64,000 bases of DNA, from contig NZ_AFWJ01000001.1 in assembly GCF_000222685.1 (NCBI RefSeq), positions 62,001 through 126,000 of the forward strand, read 5' to 3'. Below are positions 47,072 to 61,442 of the stretch, piece after piece. Source of the DNA: Vibrio nigripulchritudo ATCC 27043 (lineage in GTDB: Bacteria; Pseudomonadota; Gammaproteobacteria; Enterobacterales; Vibrionaceae). The first letter of the stretch is position 1. Each line of letters starts with the position of its first letter. A model generated the notes under the pieces. It did not search any database and was not told where the DNA came from. It saw nothing but the letters and a program-made list of their open reading frames with translations. The translations under genes and the position numbers were made by a program.

Positions 47072-48595
47072 TTAGCTTGTCGAAGTCGATAGAGTTTGAG
47101 GAGACTCCTCGCCATCAGAGTTCATGATGTCTGCTACAAACTGAGCTTTAGAGCCTAGGATGATTTGCAAGCCGTTGGAGCCTACTTTAATCACTCCCAT
47201 AGCACCCAGAGCTTTGATTTCCTCGTCCTTCACTAGTGACTGATCTTTAATTTGCAGTCTCAGGCGAGTAATACATGCGCCGATGTTTGTGATGTTTTCT
47301 TTACCACCAATCAGTACGGTGATTTCTTTCGCTAACTCTTCATTGCTTAGAGTGATTGCCGCGCTGTCACGGTCTTCACGACCCACAGTCTTAAAGTCAA
47401 ACTTGCGGATAGCGAAGCGGAATACCACGTAGTAAATCACGGACATTGCACTACCCCAAAGGATGACGTTGATCCAGTTTGTCTTGAATCCATCCATGGC
47501 TGGCAATACGCCGAACGAAACGAAGTCGATGATACCTGCAGAGAAAGTCTTACCAATGTGAACGTCCAGCGCGTAAGTCACCGCATAAGACACACCCGCC
47601 ATGATGGCAGAGAACACATAAAGCAGTGGTGCAACAAAGATAAACGCAAACTCAACTGGCTCAGTGATACCTGTAACGAAAGAAGTCAGTGCAGCAGAAC
47701 CTAGAATACCTGCAGCAATCTTCTTATTTTTGTCTTTTGCTTCGTGGTACATCGCCAGACAAGCTGCTGGGAATGCAAACATGTAAATAGCAAAGTTACC
47801 TGAAAGGAATTTACCTGCTTCCTGGTATTCCGCTGTAGAGAAGCTGGTCACGCCGTCTTCTAGCATTTTGAACCAGATGGTGTGGTCACCGTTTACAACA
47901 GTACCTGCTGCAGTGGTGTATTCACCGAAAGAGAACCAGTATGGGCTGTAGAAGATGTGGTGTAAGCCAACAGGGATAAGAGCACGTTCCATAAAGCCGT
48001 AGATGAAGGTAGACACATACATGTTACCGCTGTTAGCCATATGAGAAAGTGCATCGATGCCAGACTGAATGTAAGACCAGATATGAGGAAGTACCAGACC
48101 GATCAGGAATGCCGTAAATGCAGTGATAATTGGCACAAAGCGTTTACCGGCAAAGAAGCCTAAAAAGTCAGGCAATTTGGTCTGATAGAAACGTTGGTAC
48201 ATCACTGCCGCTAAAATACCCGCGATCAAGCCACCAAACACACCGGTTTGTAGGGATGGGATACCCATAACCATGGCATAGCGTCCACCGCCCATCGCCA
48301 TTTCTGGGGTAATGTTTAAAGCAACCCCCATGGTGGCGTTCATTACAACAAGTGCCACGATGGCTGCCAGTGCTGCGATACCTGATTCTTTAGTTAAACC
48401 AACCGCTGCACCTACAGCAAATAGCAGTGGCAAGTTATCAAATATAACGCCACCTGCACGCATCATTAATGGAATATCCAGTTTTGCACCAAAGGCCAGC
48501 AAAAGACCGGCCGCAGGTAATATGGATATGGGGAGCATTAACGCTTTCCCTATTAAAGAAAGCCGCGATAGGGCACTTTTCATATTCTCGAACAT
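47072..48595 (-). CDS. ptsG: PTS glucose-type EIICB permease (PtsG-like)
   Basis: The 507-residue protein has an N-terminal EIIC membrane domain (about residues 1-390, ten or so spans; GITEPVEFAFIFVAPLLY near 303) and a C-terminal EIIB domain with the phosphorylated Cys441 in GACITRLRLQ. It would import and phosphorylate glucose or a close relative such as glucosamine, receiving phosphate from an EIIA encoded elsewhere. The gene has its own upstream region with candidate regulator boxes and lies downstream of the PIG-L gene terminator. A NagE- or MalX-like specificity remains possible. Confidence 0.88.
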   Translation of the reverse strand: MFENMKSALSRLSLIGKALMLPISILPAAGLLLAFGAKLDIPLMMRAGGVIFDNLPLLFAVGAAVGLTKESGIAALAAIVALVVMNATMGVALNITPEMAMGGGRYAMVMGIPSLQTGVFGGLIAGILAAVMYQRFYQTKLPDFLGFFAGKRFVPIITAFTAFLIGLVLPHIWSYIQSGIDALSHMANSGNMYVSTFIYGFMERALIPVGLHHIFYSPYWFSFGEYTTAAGTVVNGDHTIWFKMLEDGVTSFSTAEYQEAGKFLSGNFAIYMFAFPAACLAMYHEAKDKNKKIAAGILGSAALTSFVTGITEPVEFAFIFVAPLLYVFSAIMAGVSYAVTYALDVHIGKTFSAGIIDFVSFGVLPAMDGFKTNWINVILWGSAMSVIYYVVFRFAIRKFDFKTVGREDRDSAAITLSNEELAKEITVLIGGKENITNIGACITRLRLQIKDQSLVKDEEIKALGAMGVIKVGSNGLQIILGSKAQFVADIMNSDGEESPQTLSTSTS

Positions 48596-48673
48596 TGTTA
48601 AATCCTTCTATATTTCACGTTTCGATTTCTTTCTTATGTTTTGGAAGAATATCAACTTAGTCCATGCCCAAGG

Positions 48674-48696
48674 TTACAAATGCTTTCACTTTGTAA
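48674..48696 (-). promoter_or_regulatory. TTTGTAA-type inverted boxes upstream of the PTS gene
   Basis: TTACAAA (48674-48680) and TTTGTAA (48690-48696) form an inverted pair about 80-100 bases upstream of the PTS start. A possible -10 (TATTCT on the minus strand, 48646-48651) would put them between about -35 and -57. ACTTTGTAA (48688-48696) recurs upstream of the PIG-L gene, suggesting a shared regulator. Confidence 0.4.
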
Positions 48697-48747
48697 AAGA
48701 CAAATTACAATTGGTGATTTTTGAAATTAAGTATGAGAGTTAATAGT

Positions 48748-48771
48748 GAAAAAGGCACCCGAAGGTGCCTT
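48748..48771 (-). terminator. Terminator after the PIG-L gene
   Basis: AAGGCACC (48752-48759), CGAA loop, GGTGCCTT (48764-48771), followed on the minus strand by TTTTTC. It separates the PIG-L transcript from the PTS gene. Confidence 0.85.
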
Positions 48772-48841
48772 GAAGTAATGACCATACACTAAGGTGACTA
48801 GGGGTGATGTAATAAGCCACTACTTGTTATTTATATTCGGA

Positions 48842-49744
48842 TTATGGTGCCAGTCTGCAGTAACTTGAACCATCACAGTGGCGATGAGATTTTACCTGAC
48901 CGTATGTGGCAGGATCCCAAACATAAACCACTTCTCTTAAATTCGATGTCAGTGGACCGATATATCCAGTGTCGTATTGAGTTACGTAGTGTTTCTTAAA
49001 TTTATTTAATTTAATGGTTTCATTGGTGCCGGGTTCTAATGGAATGTCATAAACTTCTTCGGTAATCGCTCCATCAGGTAAACGTGATTTTAATGCCGCA
49101 ATTTCTAAATTCACATTTTGTGGGTTGGCGTCTGTATAGGGTTGGTCCTGCCCGAACTTAATTTTACACTTGGCTTGGTTTCCTAATTTGTATGCTGCCG
49201 TGATCACCGCTTCTTTTGTCATGAAGTGGTCAATGTGAATCCCGTTGGCAATTGGCACAAGTAAGGTACAGTTTTCGCGCTGCAAGATGGAAGTGAAGTT
49301 GTGCACCATCATATTGAAAGTATCAATTTCAATCTGTCTGAAGTTGCGGAATGTACCAGCAGGACCACCTCCGGCAGTGACGTCCCCAACATATTTCCTC
49401 AGTGGTGCATCGTAGTAACCGTAACTTCTGAATCTGAATTTATCCCACCCTGTAAACAGGTCAGTTAGCGCATCATAGTCTTCTGCGTAGCGTGCCTTGG
49501 TGATGGTCAGTACTCTCTTATCGGTCAGTACATCTAAGTGGTTGGTAGAGTAGTTGGACGCGCCAAACATCACATCAACAATTCGCTCATCACTTTCGTT
49601 AGTGAGATTCAGGCTGGATATATAACCAGAAAAGACCAATAACGCGTCGTCGTGGTGTGGGCTAATAATGCGATATTCTTCGGCTTGAATATTGGTAGAA
49701 AGAAGTAACGCTGAAAGGCTAATTAACGTCGAGGTTAACTTCAT
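48842..49744 (-). CDS. Exported PIG-L family deacetylase
   Basis: The 300-residue protein has a signal peptide (probable cleavage after NIQA, residue 21) and PIG-L/LmbE metal-site motifs: SPHHDDALLVFSG at residues 28-40 (His-Asp-Asp) and a distal HIDH near residue 178. PIG-L enzymes remove acetyl from GlcNAc-type groups with zinc. Most relatives are cytoplasmic, so an exported form is unusual and suggests action on an external or envelope amino sugar. Two Cys near the C-terminus could form a disulfide. ATG at 49744 follows TGGAGTT; the frame extends eight codons upstream. Confidence 0.8.
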   Translation of the reverse strand: MKLTSTLISLSALLLSTNIQAEEYRIISPHHDDALLVFSGYISSLNLTNESDERIVDVMFGASNYSTNHLDVLTDKRVLTITKARYAEDYDALTDLFTGWDKFRFRSYGYYDAPLRKYVGDVTAGGGPAGTFRNFRQIEIDTFNMMVHNFTSILQRENCTLLVPIANGIHIDHFMTKEAVITAAYKLGNQAKCKIKFGQDQPYTDANPQNVNLEIAALKSRLPDGAITEEVYDIPLEPGTNETIKLNKFKKHYVTQYDTGYIGPLTSNLREVVYVWDPATYGQVKSHRHCDGSSYCRLAP

Positions 49745-49821
49745 TGTTGTAACTCCATATATCATCAAATCGGTTCGTTATTGATAGATACTAAAGAGTT
49801 ACTTATGTTTAAAGGTTCAAG

Positions 49822-49903
49822 TTTGTAATTACTTTGTAAGTGTTTTTTTAGAAATGGATACGTTTATTCTGGATTGTAAAAAATAAGATAAAAACACTTT
49901 GTA
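49822..49903 (-). promoter_or_regulatory. Cluster of TTTGTAA-like boxes upstream of the PIG-L gene
   Basis: TTTGTAA occurs at 49822-49828 and 49833-49839 (direct repeat, 11-base spacing), with relatives ATTGTAA (49873-49879) and TTTGTAT (49898-49904 region). Direct repeats at 10-11 bases are typical of OmpR-family regulators. A possible -10 (TAGTAT, minus strand, 49788-49793) would put the closest pair at about -41 to -58. Confidence 0.45.
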
Positions 49904-49910
49904 TTTCTCA

Positions 49911-51146
49911 TTAAATATTATGACTTAACGCACTTAAGTTGTTAATGAGTGTTTTCGTTTTAATGGAAGGGTCATTAAAAAATTTATAAAGTTCTTTCGA
50001 TACCGCATTTTGAATAATAGGATTGACTGCCATAGAGTCAATAAAGCTCGGCATCGCATTCCCCGTATTAATAGCCTGATTAAATTCGAAGTGCGATTTT
50101 TTTTGACACCGAGATAATGTTTCCACAGAAATGTTTTTCTGTGCTGGAATTGCACCTTTTTTTTGGCTGAATGTCAAAAGAAATTCCGGCTGAGATAATG
50201 ATGTTGTGACATAACTGAGTGTTTCTAAGTCATCTTGATGCGCTTTGAAAAAGGCGAGACTGTCGATGTTGTAGATAAATCCTTTTTCAGTAGAAGGGAA
50301 GGCAATGCAGTCTATATGGTCAGGTATCGTTGCATTTGCATACAACATTTCTCCTAACGCCCAGTCTCCGGTTATTTGGAAGGCGACACGTCCTTCAATT
50401 AAAGACTGAGTTCCCTGATCCCAGCGCTTATCGCTCATGTCTTCTCTGGTTATGTTGGCGATTGCTCGGAACCTCTGTAAGGCATCTTCCGTTTCCTGGC
50501 TTTTTAGGGCTTGTGGTTCTAATTGCACAAAAGCTTTTCGGTAGTAATCTGCGCCACCGATACCAAATGCAATGTTTTCAAAAAGCTGAACGATTTGCCA
50601 TTGCTCCCTACCCAATGCCAAAGGGGTGATGCCTTTGGCTTTTAGCTCGGTGAGCGAAGTGAGAAGAGAATGCCAGTCATGAGGAATGGCGACACCGTGT
50701 TGGGTTAATACTTCGGTGTTAACCCACATCCAATTTAATCGGTGAATGTTGAGCGGGATGGCGACATAATTCCCTTCATATCGATGGATCTTCTGCACTT
50801 CGGGGTACAAAACCTGATCCCAGTTTTGAGCGTCCGCGACGGCATTAACATTGTGTAAAAAACCTAACGCCGCCCAGGACTGTATTGCAGGCCCTTCCAT
50901 CTGAGCGATATTGGGTGGGTTGCCTGCAATGGCTCTGGCCTGCAATATGGTTTTGGCGGGTGCGCCACCCCCGCCAGTTATGGAGTCTCCAACCAAGCGA
51001 ACGGGGGAATGATGAAAGCGATCTTCAATAACGGATAACGCCGCATTTTCACCATTAGCTGTCCACCAATGCAGTAACTCGAAAGAAGGTTTTGAAAAAG
51101 CTGGCGCTGCGGTGAGCAGCAAAATAAGGCTATATCCGATTTTCAT
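49911..51146 (-). CDS. Periplasmic glucose-type binding protein (GtsA-like), coupled to a sensor kinase
   Basis: The 411-residue protein has a signal peptide (cleavage near APAFS, residue 18) and strongly resembles family 1 glucose-binding proteins of ABC importers: FELLHWWTANGENAAL at the mature start, GGGGAPAKTILQARAIAGNPP near residue 57, and PLNIHRLNWMWVN near 125. No permease or ATPase gene of this class lies nearby. Its ATG overlaps the stop of the sensor kinase gene by four bases, so it is made together with the kinase. The likely role is sugar sensing in the periplasm rather than transport; that is inference. Confidence 0.85.
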   Translation of the reverse strand: MKIGYSLILLLTAAPAFSKPSFELLHWWTANGENAALSVIEDRFHHSPVRLVGDSITGGGGAPAKTILQARAIAGNPPNIAQMEGPAIQSWAALGFLHNVNAVADAQNWDQVLYPEVQKIHRYEGNYVAIPLNIHRLNWMWVNTEVLTQHGVAIPHDWHSLLTSLTELKAKGITPLALGREQWQIVQLFENIAFGIGGADYYRKAFVQLEPQALKSQETEDALQRFRAIANITREDMSDKRWDQGTQSLIEGRVAFQITGDWALGEMLYANATIPDHIDCIAFPSTEKGFIYNIDSLAFFKAHQDDLETLSYVTTSLSQPEFLLTFSQKKGAIPAQKNISVETLSRCQKKSHFEFNQAINTGNAMPSFIDSMAVNPIIQNAVSKELYKFFNDPSIKTKTLINNLSALSHNI

Positions 51147-52576
51147 ACAATTTTTGCCAGTACAATATCCACTTCCAGCCCACCATCTGGAGAATTTGAC
51201 AGAGTGACATCGCCGCCGTGACTGCGAGCAATGCTTCGGGAGATATACAGCCCTAATCCAGACCCATCCACATCATCATGAATACGGTAGTAAGGCTTAA
51301 AGACTTCTTCCAACTGATCATTGGCAATACCAGGACCTGCATCGTGGAGGGTGATTTGAATAGAATCCTGATTGACGTACATGTTGATATCCACGGTCTG
51401 ACCATACTTAACGCCATTGTCTACCAGATTGAACAGGCAGCGCTTAATCGCCAGTGGTTTTCCGTATAAACGTATTGGTGGCATTTGATGCAGTCGAACC
51501 ACCTCTTGATTTTGGTTGTGGACAGCAGCGCACTGTTCAACGAAGTCATTGAGATCAAACCATTCCAGCTCTTCATGAATGTCATTGTCGCGCATGCATT
51601 GAAGTGCGCCATTGAGCATAAACTCTACTTCATTAAGCAGTTTTTCGAATCGGGCTTTGGTTGGAGGATCTTCCAGCATTTCTGTTCGAAGCTTTAAGCA
51701 AGCCAGAGGGGTTTTGATGTCGTGTGAGATTGCATTAAAGAACATGTCTCGGTCGCGAAGGTAGGCTTTTATACGCCGGTTCATTTTGTTGAACGCGTGT
51801 ATCGCAGCTCGCGTTTCACTGGAACCTTCTTCTTTAATTTCCTCAGTTTCCATATTGGCCCCCATTAGCGTTGCTGAACGGGCAAGGGAGCGAAAAGGTC
51901 GAATTTCCCGGCTGAGAACCACGTACGAAACCCCTACGAGTAGCACCGTCACAATCAGGAGGAAGGTGATTTGCCGACCGTCGATAACGCTGTTTTTAAG
52001 GTCATTAAAAGACAGAGGTAAAACCGTAGCGAGGTAGAGCCATTTGTCCTCGGGTAGCTGGACTTGAATCACCATTATAGGCAAGTCGAGTTTGCCTAAT
52101 ACCAAGCTGTAGTCTTTCCAGAGAGCAGGGAGCTCATCAAGATGTAACCCTGTATTGAACAATAAGATTTCTTCACGGCTGGTGAGCGTAACCTTTAAAG
52201 ATTGCGAGTGCTTTATCTGACTTTCTAGCTGCTCTATCGCCTGAGCTTCCATGGCAGGGACGAGCGCGTGTTCCACCAGAGAAGGCATAGTGAGAGCACT
52301 ATTGTTCATTGATACAAAAAATCGGGTTCCCCCGATATTACGAAGCTGCTCAAGAATCAAATGACGATAGTTAACAGGCAGGTCAGCGAAATAGTTGATG
52401 GTTTCTGCTGCCGCTGAAGTAATGGTAGAAACCGCGATACTGGCTGATTCTCTTTTTGATGCTGATGTCGCTTTGAACCAGACGATCCCTGCGAAGACCT
52501 CTGCCAGTAGAATGACCGCGAACATGGACACGGTAATTCTAGGTACCATTGAGTGCAGCATACCTTTATGCATCAT
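51143..52576 (-). CDS. Sensor histidine kinase (EnvZ-like)
   Basis: The 477-residue protein has a short cytoplasmic N-terminus, membrane spans at about residues 13-33 and 203-221, and a periplasmic domain of about 170 residues between them. A HAMP-type linker (about 222-275) leads to the phospho-acceptor His285 (SHDIKTPL) and a C-terminal ATPase domain with N-box LVDNGVKYG, DAGPGI and GSGLGLYI. It should phosphorylate the regulator encoded upstream, whose stop it overlaps (ATGA), and is coupled the same way to the binding-protein gene downstream, the probable ligand-binding partner. Confidence 0.93.
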   Translation of the reverse strand: MMHKGMLHSMVPRITVSMFAVILLAEVFAGIVWFKATSASKRESASIAVSTITSAAAETINYFADLPVNYRHLILEQLRNIGGTRFFVSMNNSALTMPSLVEHALVPAMEAQAIEQLESQIKHSQSLKVTLTSREEILLFNTGLHLDELPALWKDYSLVLGKLDLPIMVIQVQLPEDKWLYLATVLPLSFNDLKNSVIDGRQITFLLIVTVLLVGVSYVVLSREIRPFRSLARSATLMGANMETEEIKEEGSSETRAAIHAFNKMNRRIKAYLRDRDMFFNAISHDIKTPLACLKLRTEMLEDPPTKARFEKLLNEVEFMLNGALQCMRDNDIHEELEWFDLNDFVEQCAAVHNQNQEVVRLHQMPPIRLYGKPLAIKRCLFNLVDNGVKYGQTVDINMYVNQDSIQITLHDAGPGIANDQLEEVFKPYYRIHDDVDGSGLGLYISRSIARSHGGDVTLSNSPDGGLEVDIVLAKIV

Positions 52577-53265
52577 TTGGAATCTATTACCAGCATGTAC
52601 CCGCGGTTACGGACAGTTAAAATAATATTGCGGCTTTCGTCTCTTAACTGTTTTCTCAGCCGGCTGATTTGAACATCAATGCCCCTCTCCATGGGTTCGG
52701 CATCGCGTCCCCAAAGAGCTTGTGCTATTTCGTCACGGCTTAGCAGGCGATTGGGTTGCTCAAGCATAAGAGAAAGTAAGCAATAATCCGCCCCAGACAA
52801 GGAAACCAGCTGACCATCGTCGTGTCTTAACTGCCTTTTCAACGTATCGAAGGTCCAGTCTAAAAACTTCAATTTCCTTTCCGTTTGATCGGCATTAAAG
52901 GTAACCCTGCGCAGAAGCGCTTTGATTCTTGCCAGCAGTTCACGTGGGTTGAACGATTTAGTGATGTAATCGTCTGCGCCGATTTCCAGCCCGGCGATTC
53001 TGTCTGCATCGTCAGTGACCGCGGTGAGCATAATGATAGGAACGTGAGAATCTTGTCTTATCTTCTGGCAAAGCGTAAGACCATCATCGCCAGGCAACAT
53101 AATGTCCAAAATGATTAAATCAGGGGTATGAGATTTGAGTAATTCCCACATCTGCTCCCCATCCATAGCGGTTAAGACAGAAAAGTTGGAACGTTCAAGG
53201 TATTCGCTTAATGCGTCGAGTATCTCTTGGCTGTCATCGACGATTAAGACCACTTTCTTTTCCAT
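52573..53265 (-). CDS. OmpR-family response regulator
   Basis: The 230-residue regulator has a receiver domain (residues 1-120; acidic pair Asp10/Asp11, phospho-acceptor Asp54 in LIILDIMLPGD, Thr82 region MLTAV) and a C-terminal winged-helix DNA-binding domain (about 130-228; ending VRNRGYML). The usual Lys of the receiver appears in DDYITKSFNP. It is the first gene of the three-gene operon with the sensor kinase and binding protein. Likely targets are the PIG-L and PTS genes immediately downstream, which carry shared boxes. Confidence 0.95.
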   Translation of the reverse strand: MEKKVVLIVDDSQEILDALSEYLERSNFSVLTAMDGEQMWELLKSHTPDLIILDIMLPGDDGLTLCQKIRQDSHVPIIMLTAVTDDADRIAGLEIGADDYITKSFNPRELLARIKALLRRVTFNADQTERKLKFLDWTFDTLKRQLRHDDGQLVSLSGADYCLLSLMLEQPNRLLSRDEIAQALWGRDAEPMERGIDVQISRLRKQLRDESRNIILTVRNRGYMLVIDSK

Positions 53266-53370
53266 TATTACCCCACTATGAAACCTAATGACTAAATACT
53301 TTCTTCAATTTCCCCATTTTTTGCAAGGTGGGTGGAGTGAACTATGTTTGAATTCTGGAAAATAACTGAA

Positions 53371-53398
53371 AAAGAATGCCCCAGCGAATGGCTGGGGC
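53371..53398 (-). terminator. Terminator after the PKD-like lipoprotein gene
   Basis: GCCCCAGC (53378-53385), GAATG loop, GCTGGGGC (53391-53398); on the minus strand TTCTTTTTC follows. It ends the lipoprotein transcript before the response regulator gene. Confidence 0.85.
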
Positions 53399-53458
53399 AA
53401 GGATTCAGGGGGTATGACACTCATTGGTCATGGAGTGATGGAGCTGTTTTTCACGTTA

Positions 53459-54439
53459 TTAGTGAAATGCAATCTGAGATTTATCACCCGTTGGTTCATG
53501 TTGAACTGTTGGGTTTGGCAAGGTGAGCTCGGAGTACTCAAAAAGGTGAGAAAGGTGATCCGCCAATTTGCCACCTGTAAAGGTGAGGTTTTGATGGATT
53601 CCGTTTGGTTGAACACGAACTTGAGTATTGGATAAGCCAGACTCTTCTGGTGTGATAATTTCCGCAGTTTGAGTGCCTCTCAGTACCTCAATAAGCGTCA
53701 GTAAGACCTGATCATTTGCTTTGCCACTCATCGAAAAGTCTAGTGTAATCGAAGGGGTATCCGTGAGCTTGAATAGCGCACTCTCGACCTGTTGTTTGAG
53801 AGAAGAGAGATCGACGGCGTTCAGGTTTCGGAAATGAATGACACCATCAGAGCCCTTACGGTAAAACACTAGATATGGTTCAAGTGTTGGATCAGGAGTG
53901 GCGCCTTCGTTGTATTGCTTATTCATGGATTGCCATTGCTCATCAAGTTGCCCGCGATGGGAGTACTGGTCTGCAACGGTTTGCCATTCGTTTTCAAACG
54001 ATTCACGGTTTTGAGTTTTTCCTATCGAGTATTCGGATGAAAATCGAATGGCAGGGTTTGAAGCATTGTTTTCTTGAACAATCACTTTCACACGATCGCT
54101 GTTGGTACGGTCGCCACTGTCGCGAGCGAGAAGTTGAAATACGTAAGTACCTGCAATATTTGGGTTCATAGCGGTTGCGGTGAGCGTATCCGCATTGAGA
54201 ATGCTGAGTTGTTGGGGACCTGAGACCTGAGTCCAGGCTAGCGATTCAATCTTGTAGATACTGAGCTCAGACTTTGCGCTGCCACGCAATATTATGCTGT
54301 TAGCTGGGAGAACAATTTGCTGGTCTGCACCCGCATTCACCGTGGGCTTCTCCTGTTTTTTCACCTGTTCCGAATCCAATCCACAGCCCGTTAAAATCAA
54401 CAAGATGGCAGACGCAGACACTTTTAACGCATTCAACAT
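53459..54439 (-). CDS. Lipoprotein with Ig/PKD-like domain, function unknown
   Basis: The 326-residue product has a lipoprotein signal (LLILTGC, lipid-modified Cys19) and therefore sits in the envelope. Residues about 33-122 look like a PKD/Ig-type beta domain (TVNAGADQQIVLP at the start, LLARDSGDRTNSDRVKVIV at the end). The remaining 200 residues are mixed and not recognised; a charged and Gln-rich middle leads to a beta-like C-terminal part. ATG at 54439 follows AAAAGGAATCG. It is transcribed alone upstream of the two-component operon and no partner is evident. Confidence 0.75.
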   Translation of the reverse strand: MLNALKVSASAILLILTGCGLDSEQVKKQEKPTVNAGADQQIVLPANSIILRGSAKSELSIYKIESLAWTQVSGPQQLSILNADTLTATAMNPNIAGTYVFQLLARDSGDRTNSDRVKVIVQENNASNPAIRFSSEYSIGKTQNRESFENEWQTVADQYSHRGQLDEQWQSMNKQYNEGATPDPTLEPYLVFYRKGSDGVIHFRNLNAVDLSSLKQQVESALFKLTDTPSITLDFSMSGKANDQVLLTLIEVLRGTQTAEIITPEESGLSNTQVRVQPNGIHQNLTFTGGKLADHLSHLFEYSELTLPNPTVQHEPTGDKSQIAFH

Positions 54440-54649
54440 AAACGATTCCTTTTGTAATGACTAACCGAGGAAATGCGCATCAAAACAAGTCGTTAAGTAT
54501 CAGGATAGGGGGGAGACTTGAGCGCAATTCTCGGGCTGATTTATCGGTAATCAGTTTGTGCTCAATAGATTGAATATTCGTTAGCAGTTGTTGGACGATT
54601 TGTGTCCATGACGGTCACAAATCGTTTTATCGGGTATCGTAAAAAGGGG

Positions 54650-55087
54650 TTAGTGAGAGTGAATGAGCCCTTTCTCAAGCAAGATTTTACGCAGCTCGTC
54701 CACGCGCTCGCGGTTTACGCCAAAGTCGGAATGCCCGGTTCGAGACTCGGAGCGAACAATTAAATAACCATCGCTGACTTTGATTTCCAAGTCATCGACA
54801 AAACCAAAGAAGTCGCTGGTATACTCAAGGCGTATGTAGTCGCCATCTTTTGTGGCAGTGACTGAGCCCGGCATGGTTAACGCCAGTGCTTCGATTTGTT
54901 CCAAGGTGACATCCGCAGAAGTGAGCTTAAACGGCTTAATCGCAAAATCTTCGCGCTCTTCAATGGTGGACACACAGTTCGGGCTGTCACCACATGGATG
55001 TGCAGTTCGGTCTGGAATCGAGGTGGGTTCTTGGCTGCAAGCAGTAAGGAAAACAAGAGAGCCGAATAGGACGCCGAGAGTTTTCAT
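54650..55087 (-). CDS. DUF1499 family lipoprotein
   Basis: The 145-residue product carries a lipoprotein signal (LVFLTAC, Cys17) and the DUF1499 domain (PNCVSTIEER near residue 37, YIRLEYTSDFFGFVDDLEIKV near 86, then a final RSESRTGHSDFGVNRERV-type motif). The family's role is unknown; it is common in proteobacterial and plastid envelopes. ATG at 55087 is chosen because AAGGAG lies nine bases ahead; the longer frame begins inside the gltD terminator hairpin. Confidence 0.85.
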   Translation of the reverse strand: MKTLGVLFGSLVFLTACSQEPTSIPDRTAHPCGDSPNCVSTIEEREDFAIKPFKLTSADVTLEQIEALALTMPGSVTATKDGDYIRLEYTSDFFGFVDDLEIKVSDGYLIVRSESRTGHSDFGVNRERVDELRKILLEKGLIHSH

Positions 55088-55107
55088 GGAAGCATTCTCC
55101 TTATAAT

Positions 55108-55140
55108 AAAAAAGCAAAGAGCTTGGTGCTCTTTGCTTTT
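55108..55140 (-). terminator. Terminator after gltD (set 1)
   Basis: AAAAGCAAAGAGC (55110-55122) pairs with GCTCTTTGCTTTT (55128-55140), a 13-bp stem with a 5-base loop, and on the minus strand is followed by TTTTTTATTA. It ends just before the ribosome-binding site of the DUF1499 gene. Confidence 0.9.
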
Positions 55141-55170
55141 AGGTTAATGAAGTGGTGTGGAAATGGCGAG

Positions 55171-61061
<5,891 letters not shown>

Positions 61062-61222
61062 TGCATTCTCCCTTTGCTTCCTACCTTCCTGGTAAGGGAT
61101 GTGTGTAACTTATTTTTATAGTTATATGGAGTGGGCGTCGGGTGTTCTCACCCATTTATTATAGTTGCCAAACTCTCTGTTTTATTAACATTGCGGTGTC
61201 ATTTTGTTTTCACCAACTTCAC

Positions 61223-61251
61223 AACCTATAGCTAATGATAGAAAACGTCAA
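61223..61251 (-). promoter_or_regulatory. Candidate gltBD (set 1) promoter
   Basis: On the minus strand TTGACG (61246-61251) and TAGGTT (61223-61228) are separated by 17 bases. Transcription would begin about 155 bases upstream of gltB. The 381-base gap between the two glutamate synthase sets is otherwise AT-rich with no gene. Confidence 0.4.
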
Positions 61252-61365
61252 GTTATTGGAGATTTGTCGGAAATAAGGGTGAAATTTGGAGTTTTATGCC
61301 ATTTAAATATTTTACAAACAAAGAGTTATGATAATTGCATTAACAATTAATTTACAAAAATAGGC

Positions 61366-61436
61366 ATAAAAAATGCCAGCACATGTGTGCTGGCAAAGTT
61401 CAGGAAGGAGTTGGGAAAACCGAGAACAGTTTTCCC
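61366..61436 (-). terminator. Double hairpin terminator after gltD2
   Basis: Immediately after gltD2, GGGAAAAC (61413-61420) pairs with GTTTTCCC (61429-61436). Further on, a 22-base perfect palindrome (61374-61395, core TGCCAGCACA) is followed on the minus strand by TTTTTTA, a strong terminator. Confidence 0.85.
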
Positions 61437-61442
61437 TATTTT

